Notes: generated by a model not told the origin, from the sequence alone. DNA of 64,000 nt from Candidatus Lachnoclostridium avicola (GCA_019114465.1 DXFM01000003.1:124001-188000), one strand, 5' to 3'. Shown: positions 8,105 to 16,520, numbered from the stretch's first letter. Numbers and translations: made by a program.

Positions 8105-8962
8105 ATGAAAGGAAGTAGTGAATCGGTCGAAAAATTTCTGCGTGCTTTGTTTTCGAGAAAGATAGTGGTATTTTGCGGCGCTGTGGTAATCCTTTTTATT
8201 ATTACTGCTTTTTTTGCCCCGTATATTGCTCCTTATGATCCAGACTATGCAGATTTTGCGGCGTTTCTTGAAGGACCGTCGAAAACACATCTGTTAGGGA
8301 CGGATTCATACGGAAGAGATGTGCTGAGCCGTATCGTTTACGGAACCAGAGTCAGTCTTATTATAGGGGTACTTGCAGTAATTATCGCTTGTGTGATCGG
8401 TACATTTTTCGGGATGGTGGCAGGATATTTTGGCGGTATAGTGGATGATATAATTACCCGTTTAACAGAAGCTGTAAGGGCTATTCCGCAGGTAGTTTTA
8501 GCAATGGCATTGACGGCAGTATTTGGAAGCGGAATCAGAAATCTGGCTGTTATTTTGGGAATTTCTTCCATGGCAGGATATATTAGGATGATGAGAGGAC
8601 AGGTCTTATCCATAAAAGAATCTGATTATGTTATGGCGGCGAAATTGCAGGGAAATTCCAATTTTCAAATTATGTTCCGGCACATACTTCCTAACAGTAT
8701 TTCTCCAATCATAGTTATGATGACACAGCAGGTAGGAAGTACTATTTTATCAGAGGCTGGGTTGAGCTTTTTGGGATTAGGAATCAGTGCTCCTACCGCC
8801 TCATGGGGAAGTATGGTAAGTGAAGGCAGGGTATTTCTTCTGCAGAATCCGGTATTTGCGCTGACCCCTGGAATTTGTGTGGCAGTGTTGGTGATTTGCT
8901 TAAATATGTTTGGAGATGGGATTCGGGATGCTCTGGATCCAAGGCTTCGTGGTGAGTTGTAG
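8105..8962 (+). CDS. peptide/nickel-type ABC transporter permease (DppC-like)
   Basis: A 285-residue partner permease. It has the N-terminal cytosolic tail, a first helix, the conserved LLGTDSYGRDVLSRIVYGTR motif of DppC/OppC proteins (about residues 62-80), and an EAA loop (VMAAKLQGNSNFQIMFRHILPNSISPIIV). It pairs with the DppB-like protein to form the membrane channel. ATG at 8105 follows GGGGTAAAGAGA. The ATPase gene begins 9 nt after its stop. Confidence 0.9.
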   Translation: MKGSSESVEKFLRALFSRKIVVFCGAVVILFIITAFFAPYIAPYDPDYADFAAFLEGPSKTHLLGTDSYGRDVLSRIVYGTRVSLIIGVLAVIIACVIGTFFGMVAGYFGGIVDDIITRLTEAVRAIPQVVLAMALTAVFGSGIRNLAVILGISSMAGYIRMMRGQVLSIKESDYVMAAKLQGNSNFQIMFRHILPNSISPIIVMMTQQVGSTILSEAGLSFLGLGISAPTASWGSMVSEGRVFLLQNPVFALTPGICVAVLVICLNMFGDGIRDALDPRLRGEL

Positions 8963-8971
8963 GAGGCATAT

Positions 8972-10996
8972 ATGGAACATCTGTTAGAATTAAAAAATAT
9001 TCAGACGGAATTTAAAACGGATGGGAAACGGGTTCGAGCGGTAGACGGCGTTTCCATGTACTTAGATGAGGGGGAGATTATCGGGATTGTAGGAGAATCC
9101 GGAAGCGGCAACTCGGTTACTATGATGAGTATGTTGCAGCTTATAAGCTCGCCGGGAAGAGTGACTGGAGGGGAGGTGTACTTAAAAGGCGAGCAGGAAA
9201 ATGTTTTAAACTACGGCTCAGATAGTGAGGAAATCCGCAGGATAAGAGGAGGAAAAATCAGTATGATTTTTCAAGAACCGATGACCTCTTTAAATCCAGT
9301 TTTGACGATAGGATATCAGATTCAGGAAAATATTATGGAGCATCTGAATCTGTCAAAAGAAGAAGCCCGGAAGCAAACAATAGAAATGCTGAAAATGGTT
9401 AACATTCCAGATGCAGAACAGAGATTTCATTACTATCCGCAGCAGTTTTCGGGCGGCATGAGACAAAGGATTATGATTGCAATGGCTATGTCTTCTCATC
9501 CGACAATTCTAGTGGCAGATGAGGCAACGACTGCACTGGATGTAACCACTCAGTCCCAGCTTTTGGAGATGATTCGCGATATCGCAAAGAAAACGGGTAC
9601 TGCGGTAATTATTGTGACTCATAATTTGGGAATTGTAGCCAGATTTGCAGAACGGATTTATGTAATGTATTCGGGCGGTGTTATGGAAATGGCTCATGCA
9701 GAAGACTTATTTTCTCATCCGGAACATCCATATACTAGAGCGCTGCTCCGGGCAATTCCAAGACTAGATGATCCCAAAGAGAGAGTTTTGATTCCGATAG
9801 AGGGATTACCGCCAAACCCGGCAGAAAGGCCAGAGTATTGTCCGTTTTATGATAGATGCGAATATCGTATGGACAAATGCAAAAAAGAAATAAAACCAGA
9901 TTTGAAAGAAATAAGGAAGGACCATTTTGCAGCTTGCTTACTGACAGAAGAAGAAAAGAAACAAAAGAAAAGAGAGATTGATGAAAAAGAAGTAAAAAAA
10001 GCTCCGCTAAGAAAGGCATATAAAGAAAATTGTCTGGAAGTATCAAATATAAAAAAGTATTTTCCTATATATAAAGGAATCATGAGAAAAAAGGTTGGGG
10101 AAGTCAAGGCAATAGAAGATATCACCTTTTTCTTGAAAAAGGGGGAAACGCTGGGAATAGTTGGAGAGAGCGGATGCGGAAAAACAACGGTGGCGAGATG
10201 TCTCATGCGGGTTTATGAACCAGAGTCAGGAACTATTTTATTTAAGGGAAGAGAAATAACCCATTTAAAGGACAGAGAGTTAAAAAAAATAAGGCCTAAA
10301 ATAGCAATGATTTTTCAGGATCCTTTTTCCTCTCTGGATCCACGTCAGACAGCGGAGTCTATAGTTGGGGAATCGTTGAAACTGAATGGAGCAGTAAAAA
10401 CGAAAGAGGAGTATCATACAAAAGTAGATGAGCTGTTCCGGCTTGTAGGTTTAGATCCATCTCTGAAGGGAAGAGTACCTCATGAATTTTCAGGGGGACA
10501 GAGGCAGAGAATCGGAATTGCAAGAGCACTTTCTTCAAACCCAGATATCATCATTTGTGATGAACCTATCTCAGCTTTGGATGTTTCCATACAAGCGCAG
10601 ATTATAAATTTGTTAGAAGAGCTTCAGGCAAAATTAGGTATCTCATATCTGTTTATAGCCCATGATCTTGCGGTTGTAAAACATATCAGTGATCGTATTT
10701 TGGTTATGTATTTGGGAAGAATTATGGAAATAGCAGAATGCGACGAATTATACAATAATACTCTCCATCCGTATACAAAAGCTTTGCTTTCCGCGGTTCC
10801 TGTAGCTGATCCTGTGGTAGAAGCAGGAAGAAAAAGAGTACCTATCAGAGGAGAGGTTCCCAGTTTAACTAAAAGACCCATAGGCTGCCCGTTTCAGGAC
10901 CGCTGTGAACATGCGAAAGAAAAATGCCGGGAAGCGGTTCCCCCGCTGAGGGATACGGGAGGCGGACATTTCGTAGCCTGTTTTTTATATGAGTAA
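8972..10996 (+). CDS. fused DppD-DppF-type ABC ATPase, first Walker A altered
   Basis: A 674-residue protein with two complete ABC domains in one chain (about 1-330 and 350-674), each ending in the Cys-rich tail of oligopeptide ATPases (CPFYDRCEYRMDKC and CPFQDRCEHAKEKC, where related proteins bind an iron-sulfur cluster). The second domain is canonical: GESGCGKTT, FSGGQRQR, IICDEPISALD. The first domain keeps FSGGMRQR and VADEATTALD, but its Walker A reads GESGSGNSVT: the invariant Lys is Asn47 (AAC at 9110-9112). That site is probably poor at ATP hydrolysis, giving an asymmetric transporter. It lies between the permeases and the binding protein; substrate unknown. A sequencing error at one base cannot be excluded. 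Confidence 0.93.
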   Translation: MEHLLELKNIQTEFKTDGKRVRAVDGVSMYLDEGEIIGIVGESGSGNSVTMMSMLQLISSPGRVTGGEVYLKGEQENVLNYGSDSEEIRRIRGGKISMIFQEPMTSLNPVLTIGYQIQENIMEHLNLSKEEARKQTIEMLKMVNIPDAEQRFHYYPQQFSGGMRQRIMIAMAMSSHPTILVADEATTALDVTTQSQLLEMIRDIAKKTGTAVIIVTHNLGIVARFAERIYVMYSGGVMEMAHAEDLFSHPEHPYTRALLRAIPRLDDPKERVLIPIEGLPPNPAERPEYCPFYDRCEYRMDKCKKEIKPDLKEIRKDHFAACLLTEEEKKQKKREIDEKEVKKAPLRKAYKENCLEVSNIKKYFPIYKGIMRKKVGEVKAIEDITFFLKKGETLGIVGESGCGKTTVARCLMRVYEPESGTILFKGREITHLKDRELKKIRPKIAMIFQDPFSSLDPRQTAESIVGESLKLNGAVKTKEEYHTKVDELFRLVGLDPSLKGRVPHEFSGGQRQRIGIARALSSNPDIIICDEPISALDVSIQAQIINLLEELQAKLGISYLFIAHDLAVVKHISDRILVMYLGRIMEIAECDELYNNTLHPYTKALLSAVPVADPVVEAGRKRVPIRGEVPSLTKRPIGCPFQDRCEHAKEKCREAVPPLRDTGGGHFVACFLYE

Positions 10997-11023
10997 GAAA
11001 TAATCAAAAGGAGGATTTTATTT

Positions 11024-12625
11024 ATGAAGAAGAAAATGGCAATGCTTTTGGCGGCGGTAATGGCTGTAACGGTACTGGGGGGCTGTGGAACTTCACAGAC
11101 TAAACAGGAATCGGCGCAGACCCAGAAGGAGTCAGAGCAGACGAAATCAGAAAGTGCAGGTGAAGATGATGTAGAAATTGCATACGGGGGAGATGTCAAA
11201 ATATCTACGATAGAAGGACCAGTAACGTTGTATTTGCCGCAGTCGTCTACCACCGGCGACAGATGGTTTGCCTCTCCGGCAGCTGAGTCCTTGGGGAGAT
11301 TGACAGAAGATGGAACTACGCAGCCATGGCTGGCAGAGGAATTTATTACAGATCCTGACGCTTTGACTTTTACAATAAAACTAAGAGACGGAGTTGAATT
11401 CCATGACGGAAGTCCATGCAATGCAGATGCAGTGGCTTGGAATATTGAACAATACATTGCCAACGGAAAAGGTTCTGAAATAGGAAATCCTACATCTGTC
11501 ACAGCGGACGATAATCTGACAGTTACGGTTCATTTTGATGAGTGGGCCAATAATTGGGATGAAGTAATAGGAGGACTTCACATTATCTCAAAAGAAGCGT
11601 ATGAGAAGAATGGAGAGGAATGGTGCAAGATCCATGTAGTTGGAACAGGTCCATTTGTATTCGATTCTTATGTGGCCGGAAGTTCATTGAAGTATGTAAA
11701 AAATGAAAATTACCGCATTGAGGGACAGCCCTATGTAGATTCAGTAGAGTTTGTAGTGATTCCAGATACGAATACTCAGGTGTCAGCATTTTTAAACGGA
11801 GAAGTAGACGTATTAAATACTATTGATGGTACAGTAATTCAGACGGTGCAGGCTTCTGGTTTTGAAAATATGGGACGCGAGAGCGCTAATATGGCAAATT
11901 TAAAATATGTTCTCTTTAATAGTAAGGACACTACGTATCCAACGGGCAATTTAAAGGTAAGACAAGCTATTATGCATTGCATTGATTGGGATAATGTGGC
12001 AAAAGCTCTTTCTGGAGGTTTGGGAGAGGCTTCTAATCAGTTTGCTACAAAAGATTCTTGGGCATACAATCCTGAGGTGAAATTTTATGAATACGATCTG
12101 GATTTAGCGAAATCTTTACTGGCAGAAGCAGGGTATCCGGATGGTTTTGAGACGACGATCTATACGATCTCTAGAGATAATGATACAGCTGTAGCGCTTC
12201 AGGCGGCACTCTCTCAAATCGGAATTCAGGCAGAGGTAGAAACTTTGGATAATTCGGTTATGGCGGCTATGCAGAAGGAAGACAACATGCAGGGAATTAT
12301 TATCGGAAAAGGCGCCGGACAGATGGATTTTACTAATAATTATATTCGTTTATATTCTTCTGAAGGTATTAAGAATCAGGGAATCATGCTGTTCCCGGAA
12401 GATTATGAAGAAGCACTTTTTGGAGCGAGAGCAGCAAAAACTCTTGATGAAAAAAAGACTCTGCTTCAAAAAGCATCTAAGTTAATGGTGGAAGATTATG
12501 CTTTGCTGTTTCCGATGAGCGTGCTGTATAATTACAGCTTTAGCCAGAAGGGACTTCAAGATGTTGGGATGTATGAAATGAGTCTCACACAATGGACTCC
12601 GGAAGCTATGTATTGGGAACAGTAA
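11024..12625 (+). CDS. ABC transporter substrate-binding lipoprotein (SBP_bac_5 family)
   Basis: A 533-residue extracellular binding protein of the peptide/nickel family 5. The signal peptide ends in a lipobox LGGC (Cys21), so it is anchored to the outer face of the membrane. A Ser/Glu/Lys-rich linker follows. Family hallmarks include LAEEFITDPDALTFTIKLRDGVEFHDGSP, VGTGPFVFDSY, and the central FLNGEVDVLN region. RBS AGGAGG precedes the ATG at 11024. Members bind peptides, but also oligosaccharides, opines, nickel or haem, so the name does not settle the ligand. It delivers substrate to the permeases encoded at 7144 and 8105. Confidence 0.92.
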   Translation: MKKKMAMLLAAVMAVTVLGGCGTSQTKQESAQTQKESEQTKSESAGEDDVEIAYGGDVKISTIEGPVTLYLPQSSTTGDRWFASPAAESLGRLTEDGTTQPWLAEEFITDPDALTFTIKLRDGVEFHDGSPCNADAVAWNIEQYIANGKGSEIGNPTSVTADDNLTVTVHFDEWANNWDEVIGGLHIISKEAYEKNGEEWCKIHVVGTGPFVFDSYVAGSSLKYVKNENYRIEGQPYVDSVEFVVIPDTNTQVSAFLNGEVDVLNTIDGTVIQTVQASGFENMGRESANMANLKYVLFNSKDTTYPTGNLKVRQAIMHCIDWDNVAKALSGGLGEASNQFATKDSWAYNPEVKFYEYDLDLAKSLLAEAGYPDGFETTIYTISRDNDTAVALQAALSQIGIQAEVETLDNSVMAAMQKEDNMQGIIIGKGAGQMDFTNNYIRLYSSEGIKNQGIMLFPEDYEEALFGARAAKTLDEKKTLLQKASKLMVEDYALLFPMSVLYNYSFSQKGLQDVGMYEMSLTQWTPEAMYWEQ

Positions 12626-12644
12626 AACAGAGGAGTGTGTATAC

Positions 12645-13628
12645 ATGTTAGGAACAAAAATACGAGTACAGCAAAAGGTAGATTCTTCGTATGGAGATGA
12701 TCAGCTCCTTTTTCTGAAGCAAATGGGAATAAAGTATGTTTATGCCATGTTTCGAGATGAAGATACCGATTATGATTCTGTCATGAAATTTGTTGACAAA
12801 CTTACAACTATGGGATTTGTGGTGACAGACGGGGGAAATACCCATATTTACAAAAATGCTTCAATTCATCTGGGACTTCCAGACCGTGACCGTGCAATTG
12901 AACGGTATAATTCCTTTAATATACTTTTGAGAAAAGCGGGAATCCCGGTTACATATATGACTTGGGAGCCAAATGAGGTGTTGACGACGCGCTTTGGAGT
13001 GGGAGAGTATACCCGGGGAGCAGTAGGAAGAATTGTAGATGTAGAGGAGATGAAAAAAAGACCGTACAGCCATGGAAGAGAGTATTCCAAAGAAGAAATG
13101 TGGGATAACTTTCGATACTGGTGGGAGAGAGTTCAGCCGGTCTGTGAAGAATATGACATCCGGATCGCGCTGCATCCAAATGATCCGCCTGTTGACTGCC
13201 TTTTAGGGATTCCCAATCTGATTACCACGGCGGAGGCGTACAAAAAAGCATTTGAAATTGCAGGAAACAGTCCTTATCTGGGAATGAAATTGTGCATGGG
13301 ATGCTGGCTGGAGGGTGGAGCGCATTTTGGAAATCTGCTGGAAGATATCAAATATTTTACGGAAAGAAATAAAATCTTTATTGTTCATTTTCGTAATGTT
13401 AGCTCAACAATTCCTTACTTTGAAGAAACGCTGCTGGAAGATGGTTATATGAACATGTATGAGGCCATGAAACAGTTGGTTCGCTGCAATTATGACGGAA
13501 CTATACATGTGGATCATGTTCCTCAGTTTGTGTCATCCTGTGGAGGGACAGATTCAGCTTTTGCGTATTCCATAGGATATATGAAGGCCTTATTAAACTG
13601 TGCAATTGAAGAAGTAAATATTGTTTGA
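12645..13628 (+). CDS. mannonate dehydratase-like TIM-barrel protein (UxuA family)
   Basis: A 327-residue TIM-barrel protein resembling D-mannonate dehydratase, which removes water from D-mannonate to give 2-keto-3-deoxygluconate. Matching motifs are IALHPNDPP, the Cys-containing GMKLCMGCW, IVHFRNVSS, EDGYMNMYEAM and DHVPQF, which in UxuA carry metal and substrate ligands. It is somewhat shorter than the typical enzyme (about 350-390). It may therefore act on another sugar acid or be an isomerase/epimerase of the same superfamily. It follows the binding protein by 19 nt, with GAGGAGTG ahead of the ATG, so it belongs to the transporter operon. Confidence 0.75.
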   Translation: MLGTKIRVQQKVDSSYGDDQLLFLKQMGIKYVYAMFRDEDTDYDSVMKFVDKLTTMGFVVTDGGNTHIYKNASIHLGLPDRDRAIERYNSFNILLRKAGIPVTYMTWEPNEVLTTRFGVGEYTRGAVGRIVDVEEMKKRPYSHGREYSKEEMWDNFRYWWERVQPVCEEYDIRIALHPNDPPVDCLLGIPNLITTAEAYKKAFEIAGNSPYLGMKLCMGCWLEGGAHFGNLLEDIKYFTERNKIFIVHFRNVSSTIPYFEETLLEDGYMNMYEAMKQLVRCNYDGTIHVDHVPQFVSSCGGTDSAFAYSIGYMKALLNCAIEEVNIV

Positions 13629-13638
13629 TTATCAGTTG

Positions 13639-13679
13639 AATATGCCGCTGTCAGCAGAATTTGATAGCGGCATATTTTT
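13639..13679 (+). terminator. terminator-like hairpin inside the island operon
   Basis: An 11-bp perfect stem (AATATGCCGCT, 13639-13649, with 13666-13676) ends in ATATTTTT. It lies between the UxuA-like gene and the FAD oxidoreductase, and the ribosome site of the latter begins a few bases on. It may partly stop transcription or protect the upstream mRNA 3' end. Confidence 0.6.
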
Positions 13680-13695
13680 AAGGAGAGGATACATA

Positions 13696-15063
13696 ATGAA
13701 TAGTAATAATGAATTTTATGAAATTGTGGTAGCGGGAGGTGGGCTAGCTGGAACTTTTGCTGCTGTAACTGCGGCTAGAATGGGGAAGAAGGTTTTACTA
13801 CTGGATAGCGGCAGCTGCCTAGGGGGAACATTGACGTGTTGTGGTGTGGGTCCAATGATGACAGGCCACTCTAGAGATCGGCAGGTAATAGGCGGCCTGT
13901 TTGAAGAACTGACAGAGCGGTTGAAAAGAAATGGTTACTCATGCGGGCATGTGAGAGATACGACAGGATATATCAGTTATTTGACTCCGTTTTCTGCCGA
14001 AGGTATGAAACTAGTATTGGATGAAATGACAGAAGAAGCGGGATGTGAAACTTTTTTTCACGTTTCGGTGGTTGGAGCAGAGAAATGTCAAGGCAAGATC
14101 AGTCGTGTTTTGGTAAGTGGACCAGAGGGGTTATTTTGGGTGAATGCGGATATTTTTATTGACGCTACCGGAGATGGCGATTTGGCGTATTACGCTGGTG
14201 CTCCAATGAAGAAGGGGAGAGAGTCAGATGGTAAAAGCCAGCCAATGACAATGAATGCGAAATATTGTAATGTTGATAGAGATCAACTTCTAGATTATAT
14301 ATTAAAAAATATAGAAAAATTTCCGCGATTATACGGAAAAGAGCAGCTTTTGAGAGAATCTGGGCATCTGTCTATAGCTGGCTTTTCAGAAGAAATGAAG
14401 ATGGCTAGGGAAAAAGGCATCCTTCATTTTAAAAGGGAGGAATTGTTGATGTTTGAAACTGATCGAAAAGGAGAATTTATTATAAACACAACAAGAATCA
14501 CAGAATTGGACGGAACCACAGTAAGGGGACTTAGCCAAGCAGAAAGGGTGGGAAGGATTCAATGCAACGAATTGGATTATTTTTTGAAAAAATATGTTCC
14601 AGGTTTTAAAGATGCTGTGTTGGAATATACGGGACCATCTGTTGGAATCAGAGGATCACGGCAATTAGAGGGAATCTATACTCTGACAGCGGAAGACATT
14701 ATAAAAGGAACGCAATTTGAAACCAGAATTGCGTTGGCTGCCTATCCGATAGATGTCCATAATCCGGATGGACAGGGCACGAAAAGTATATTTAAAATGG
14801 GAGAACAGGGTTATTATAGTATTCCCTACGAAGTAATGATATGCCGGGAGATCAGTAATTTGTTAGTCACAGGGCGTTGTATTTCTGCATCCTTTGAGGC
14901 ACAGGCCGCAATCAGAACAACGCCGACCACATCAGCGTTGGGGCAGGCAGCAGGAATGGCGGCTGCAATGGTGCTGCAGGATAGCGAAAAGGTGAAAGAC
15001 GTAAATGGTATTGACAGAAAAGAATTACAGTATAAGCTGAAGACAAGAGGAGTAATTTTATAA
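13696..15063 (+). CDS. FAD-dependent oxidoreductase (FAD_oxidored family)
   Basis: A 455-residue flavoprotein. The N-terminal Rossmann motif VVAGGGLAGTFAAVTAARMG (about residues 11-30) and LLLDSGSCLGGTLT bind FAD. ATGDGDLAYYAGAP and GPSVGIRGSRQLEG are typical of the PF12831 family, and the C-terminal SALGQAAGMAAAMVL closes the FAD site. The start is the ATG at 13696 behind AAGGAGAGG; a longer frame from 13621 overlaps the upstream gene and carries no ribosome site. Members oxidise or reduce varied small organic molecules and the substrate cannot be read from sequence. Together with the UxuA-like protein and transporter it suggests catabolism of an imported compound. Confidence 0.85.
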   Translation: MNSNNEFYEIVVAGGGLAGTFAAVTAARMGKKVLLLDSGSCLGGTLTCCGVGPMMTGHSRDRQVIGGLFEELTERLKRNGYSCGHVRDTTGYISYLTPFSAEGMKLVLDEMTEEAGCETFFHVSVVGAEKCQGKISRVLVSGPEGLFWVNADIFIDATGDGDLAYYAGAPMKKGRESDGKSQPMTMNAKYCNVDRDQLLDYILKNIEKFPRLYGKEQLLRESGHLSIAGFSEEMKMAREKGILHFKREELLMFETDRKGEFIINTTRITELDGTTVRGLSQAERVGRIQCNELDYFLKKYVPGFKDAVLEYTGPSVGIRGSRQLEGIYTLTAEDIIKGTQFETRIALAAYPIDVHNPDGQGTKSIFKMGEQGYYSIPYEVMICREISNLLVTGRCISASFEAQAAIRTTPTTSALGQAAGMAAAMVLQDSEKVKDVNGIDRKELQYKLKTRGVIL

Positions 15064-15104
15064 AAGCCTGTGGCCGTCGATATGTGCGGCCACAGGCTTT
15101 TATA
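15062..15104. terminator. strong bidirectional terminator
   Basis: A 15-bp perfect stem (15062-15076 with 15087-15101) flanked by A4 and T4. It separates the AT-rich operon from the convergent small HTH gene and marks the right border of the AT-rich island. Confidence 0.9.
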
Positions 15105-15106
15105 AC

Positions 15107-15340
15107 TTATTTTACTTCTGAAGAAACTGTTGATGGTTCCGGATCGGGATACACCGTCATGATATCCTCCACATTGCACTGCAGCAGAAAGCAGAGCTTC
15201 TCGATGGTGTGGGTGGACACGTAGCAGTTTTTCTTCAGCCGGTCGATCTGGCTGGAGCTGACATTACAGTAATGAATCAGGTAGTACTGGGAAATGTTTT
15301 TCTTCTTCATCGTTTCCCATAAGCGTTCATAACTTACCAT
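15107..15340 (-). CDS. small XRE/Cro-type HTH regulator
   Basis: A 77-residue protein with an HTH covering most of its length (NISQYYLIHYCNVSSSQIDR, then STHTIEKLCFLLQCNVEDIM), matching the minimal HTH_26-like XRE group. The C-terminal tail is short and polar. GGGAGG precedes the ATG at 15340. It stands alone between the island terminator and sigG. Such proteins regulate nearby genes or mobile elements; whether it belongs to the island or to the host chromosome is unclear, although its base composition is intermediate. Confidence 0.8.
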   Translation of the reverse strand: MVSYERLWETMKKKNISQYYLIHYCNVSSSQIDRLKKNCYVSTHTIEKLCFLLQCNVEDIMTVYPDPEPSTVSSEVK

Positions 15341-15395
15341 GTTATCGCCTCCCTGTTATCATTAAACTGTAAATATCCAATTCTGTATATTAGCC

Positions 15396-15424
15396 ATATC
15401 AAGACAATTTCTGAATACAGACAA
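15396..15424 (-). promoter_or_regulatory. candidate promoter of the small HTH gene
   Basis: On the minus strand: TTGTCT (15424-15419), 17-bp spacer, TGATAT (15401-15396), about 55 nt upstream of the start codon. ATTGTCT is repeated just downstream, giving an alternative -35. Confidence 0.4.
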
Positions 15425-15434
15425 TATTTTTCCG

Positions 15435-16211
15435 TCAGCTTAAATAGGCTCGCATGGTTTTTAAGGCATTTTTCTCCAGCCGGCTGACCTGGGCCTGGCT
15501 GATGTGGATCTCCTCCGCCACCTCCGTCTGTGTCTTCCCCTCAAAGAAGCGCATGTCGATGATGTGCCGCTCCCGCTCAGGGAGGCGTTTCATGGCCTCG
15601 TTCAGGGAGATATTTTCCACCCAGTTGGATTCCAGGTTTTTCTTGTCGCTGATCTGATCCATGACATAGAGAGGATCGCCTCCGTCGGTGTAAACCGGTT
15701 CGTAGAGACTGACCGGGCTCTGGATGGCGTCCAGGGCGTAAGTGATCTCCTCCTTGCTGATTCCCACCTCGTCGGCGATCTCCATGATGGTGGGTTCTTT
15801 CAGATTCTTTTTCATCAGGGTCTCCCTGGCGTAGATGGCCTTGTAAGCGGTATCTCTCAGGGAGCGGCTCACCCGGATGGAATTGTTGTCCCGCAGGTAG
15901 CGGCGGACCTCCCCCAGAATCATGGGAACGGCGTAGGTGGAAAAGCGGACGTTCTGGGTGACGTCGAAGTTGTCGATGGCTTTGATCAGGCCGATGCAGC
16001 CGATCTGAAACAGGTCATCCACGTTCTCGCTGCTGGCGGAAAAGCGCTGGATGACGCTGAGCACAAGACGGAGATTTCCTTTGATATACTCTTCTCTGGC
16101 CTCCTTGTCCCCGGCCAGGATCCGCTCAAACAAAGCTTCTTTTTCCTCATTGGTGAGCAGGGGAAGCCTGGCGGTGTTCACCCCGCAGATTTCTACTTTA
16201 TATCCGGACAT
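15435..16211 (-). CDS. sigG: RNA polymerase sporulation sigma factor SigG
   Basis: A 258-residue sigma-70 family protein, the late forespore-specific sigma factor. The opening KVEICGVNTARLPLL is diagnostic for SigG. Region 2 (NLRLVLSVIQRF, DDLFQIGCIGLIKAIDNFD, VRFSTYAVPMILGEVRRYLRD) and region 4 (ERHIIDMRFFEGKTQTEVAEEIHISQAQVSRLEKNAL) are intact. The ATG at 16211 is chosen, with GGAGGTAAGGA upstream; the frame stays open further but lacks the family sequence. In Bacillus sigG lies directly behind spoIIGA-sigE; here it is not next to sigE. No clear SigF/SigG-type promoter was recognised. It shows the organism can form endospores. Confidence 0.95.
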   Translation of the reverse strand: MSGYKVEICGVNTARLPLLTNEEKEALFERILAGDKEAREEYIKGNLRLVLSVIQRFSASSENVDDLFQIGCIGLIKAIDNFDVTQNVRFSTYAVPMILGEVRRYLRDNNSIRVSRSLRDTAYKAIYARETLMKKNLKEPTIMEIADEVGISKEEITYALDAIQSPVSLYEPVYTDGGDPLYVMDQISDKKNLESNWVENISLNEAMKRLPERERHIIDMRFFEGKTQTEVAEEIHISQAQVSRLEKNALKTMRAYLS

Positions 16212-16353
16212 AATTTCCTTACCTCCGCATCTGCAAATTTTACATAGACACTGCAGCCTGCGCCGGCAGACCGCTGTTCTATAGGAATCTTGCACCTGGG
16301 AAGAAGGTTTTATACTTCCAGATTCTGTTATTTTCCGGAGGTTTTCTTTTTCC

Positions 16354-16382
16354 TTTACAAATGAAAAACCCTGTGCTACAAT
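16354..16382 (+). promoter_or_regulatory. promoter of the TPP-regulated operon
   Basis: TTTACA (16354-16359), 17-bp spacer, TACAAT (16377-16382). Start near 16389, a few bases before the riboswitch. Confidence 0.8.
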
Positions 16383-16397
16383 CTATTTCTGTAGAAA

Positions 16398-16476
16398 AAA
16401 GGGGAGCTTGTGTGCAGGCTGAGAGGAAAGTAAGTTTCGACCCGTAACCTGATTTGGGTAATGCCAACGTAGGGAA
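16398..16476 (+). promoter_or_regulatory. TPP riboswitch (THI element)
   Basis: The conserved blocks of the thiamine-pyrophosphate aptamer are present in order: GGGGAGC (P1 side), GGCTGAGA (pyrimidine-sensing arm), then ACCTGATTTGGGTAATGCC and AACGTAGGGAA (pyrophosphate arm and P1 closure). It is followed 16 nt later by an intrinsic terminator, so binding TPP should switch off the downstream transporter by premature termination. Confidence 0.95.
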
Positions 16477-16491
16477 ATTGTGAGGAATGCT

Positions 16492-16520
16492 GCCCCCGCC
16501 TGCCTGTGCGGGGGCTTTTT
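16492..16520 (+). terminator. riboswitch expression-platform terminator
   Basis: GCCCCCGC (16492-16499) pairs with GCGGGGGC (16508-16515), followed by T5. It is positioned just after the TPP aptamer and is the likely regulated terminator. Confidence 0.88.

Noticed and set aside
13621-13695. Earlier start of the FAD oxidoreductase
   Set aside because: It would overlap the upstream gene's end and include a terminator-like hairpin; AAGGAGAGG fits only the ATG at 13696.
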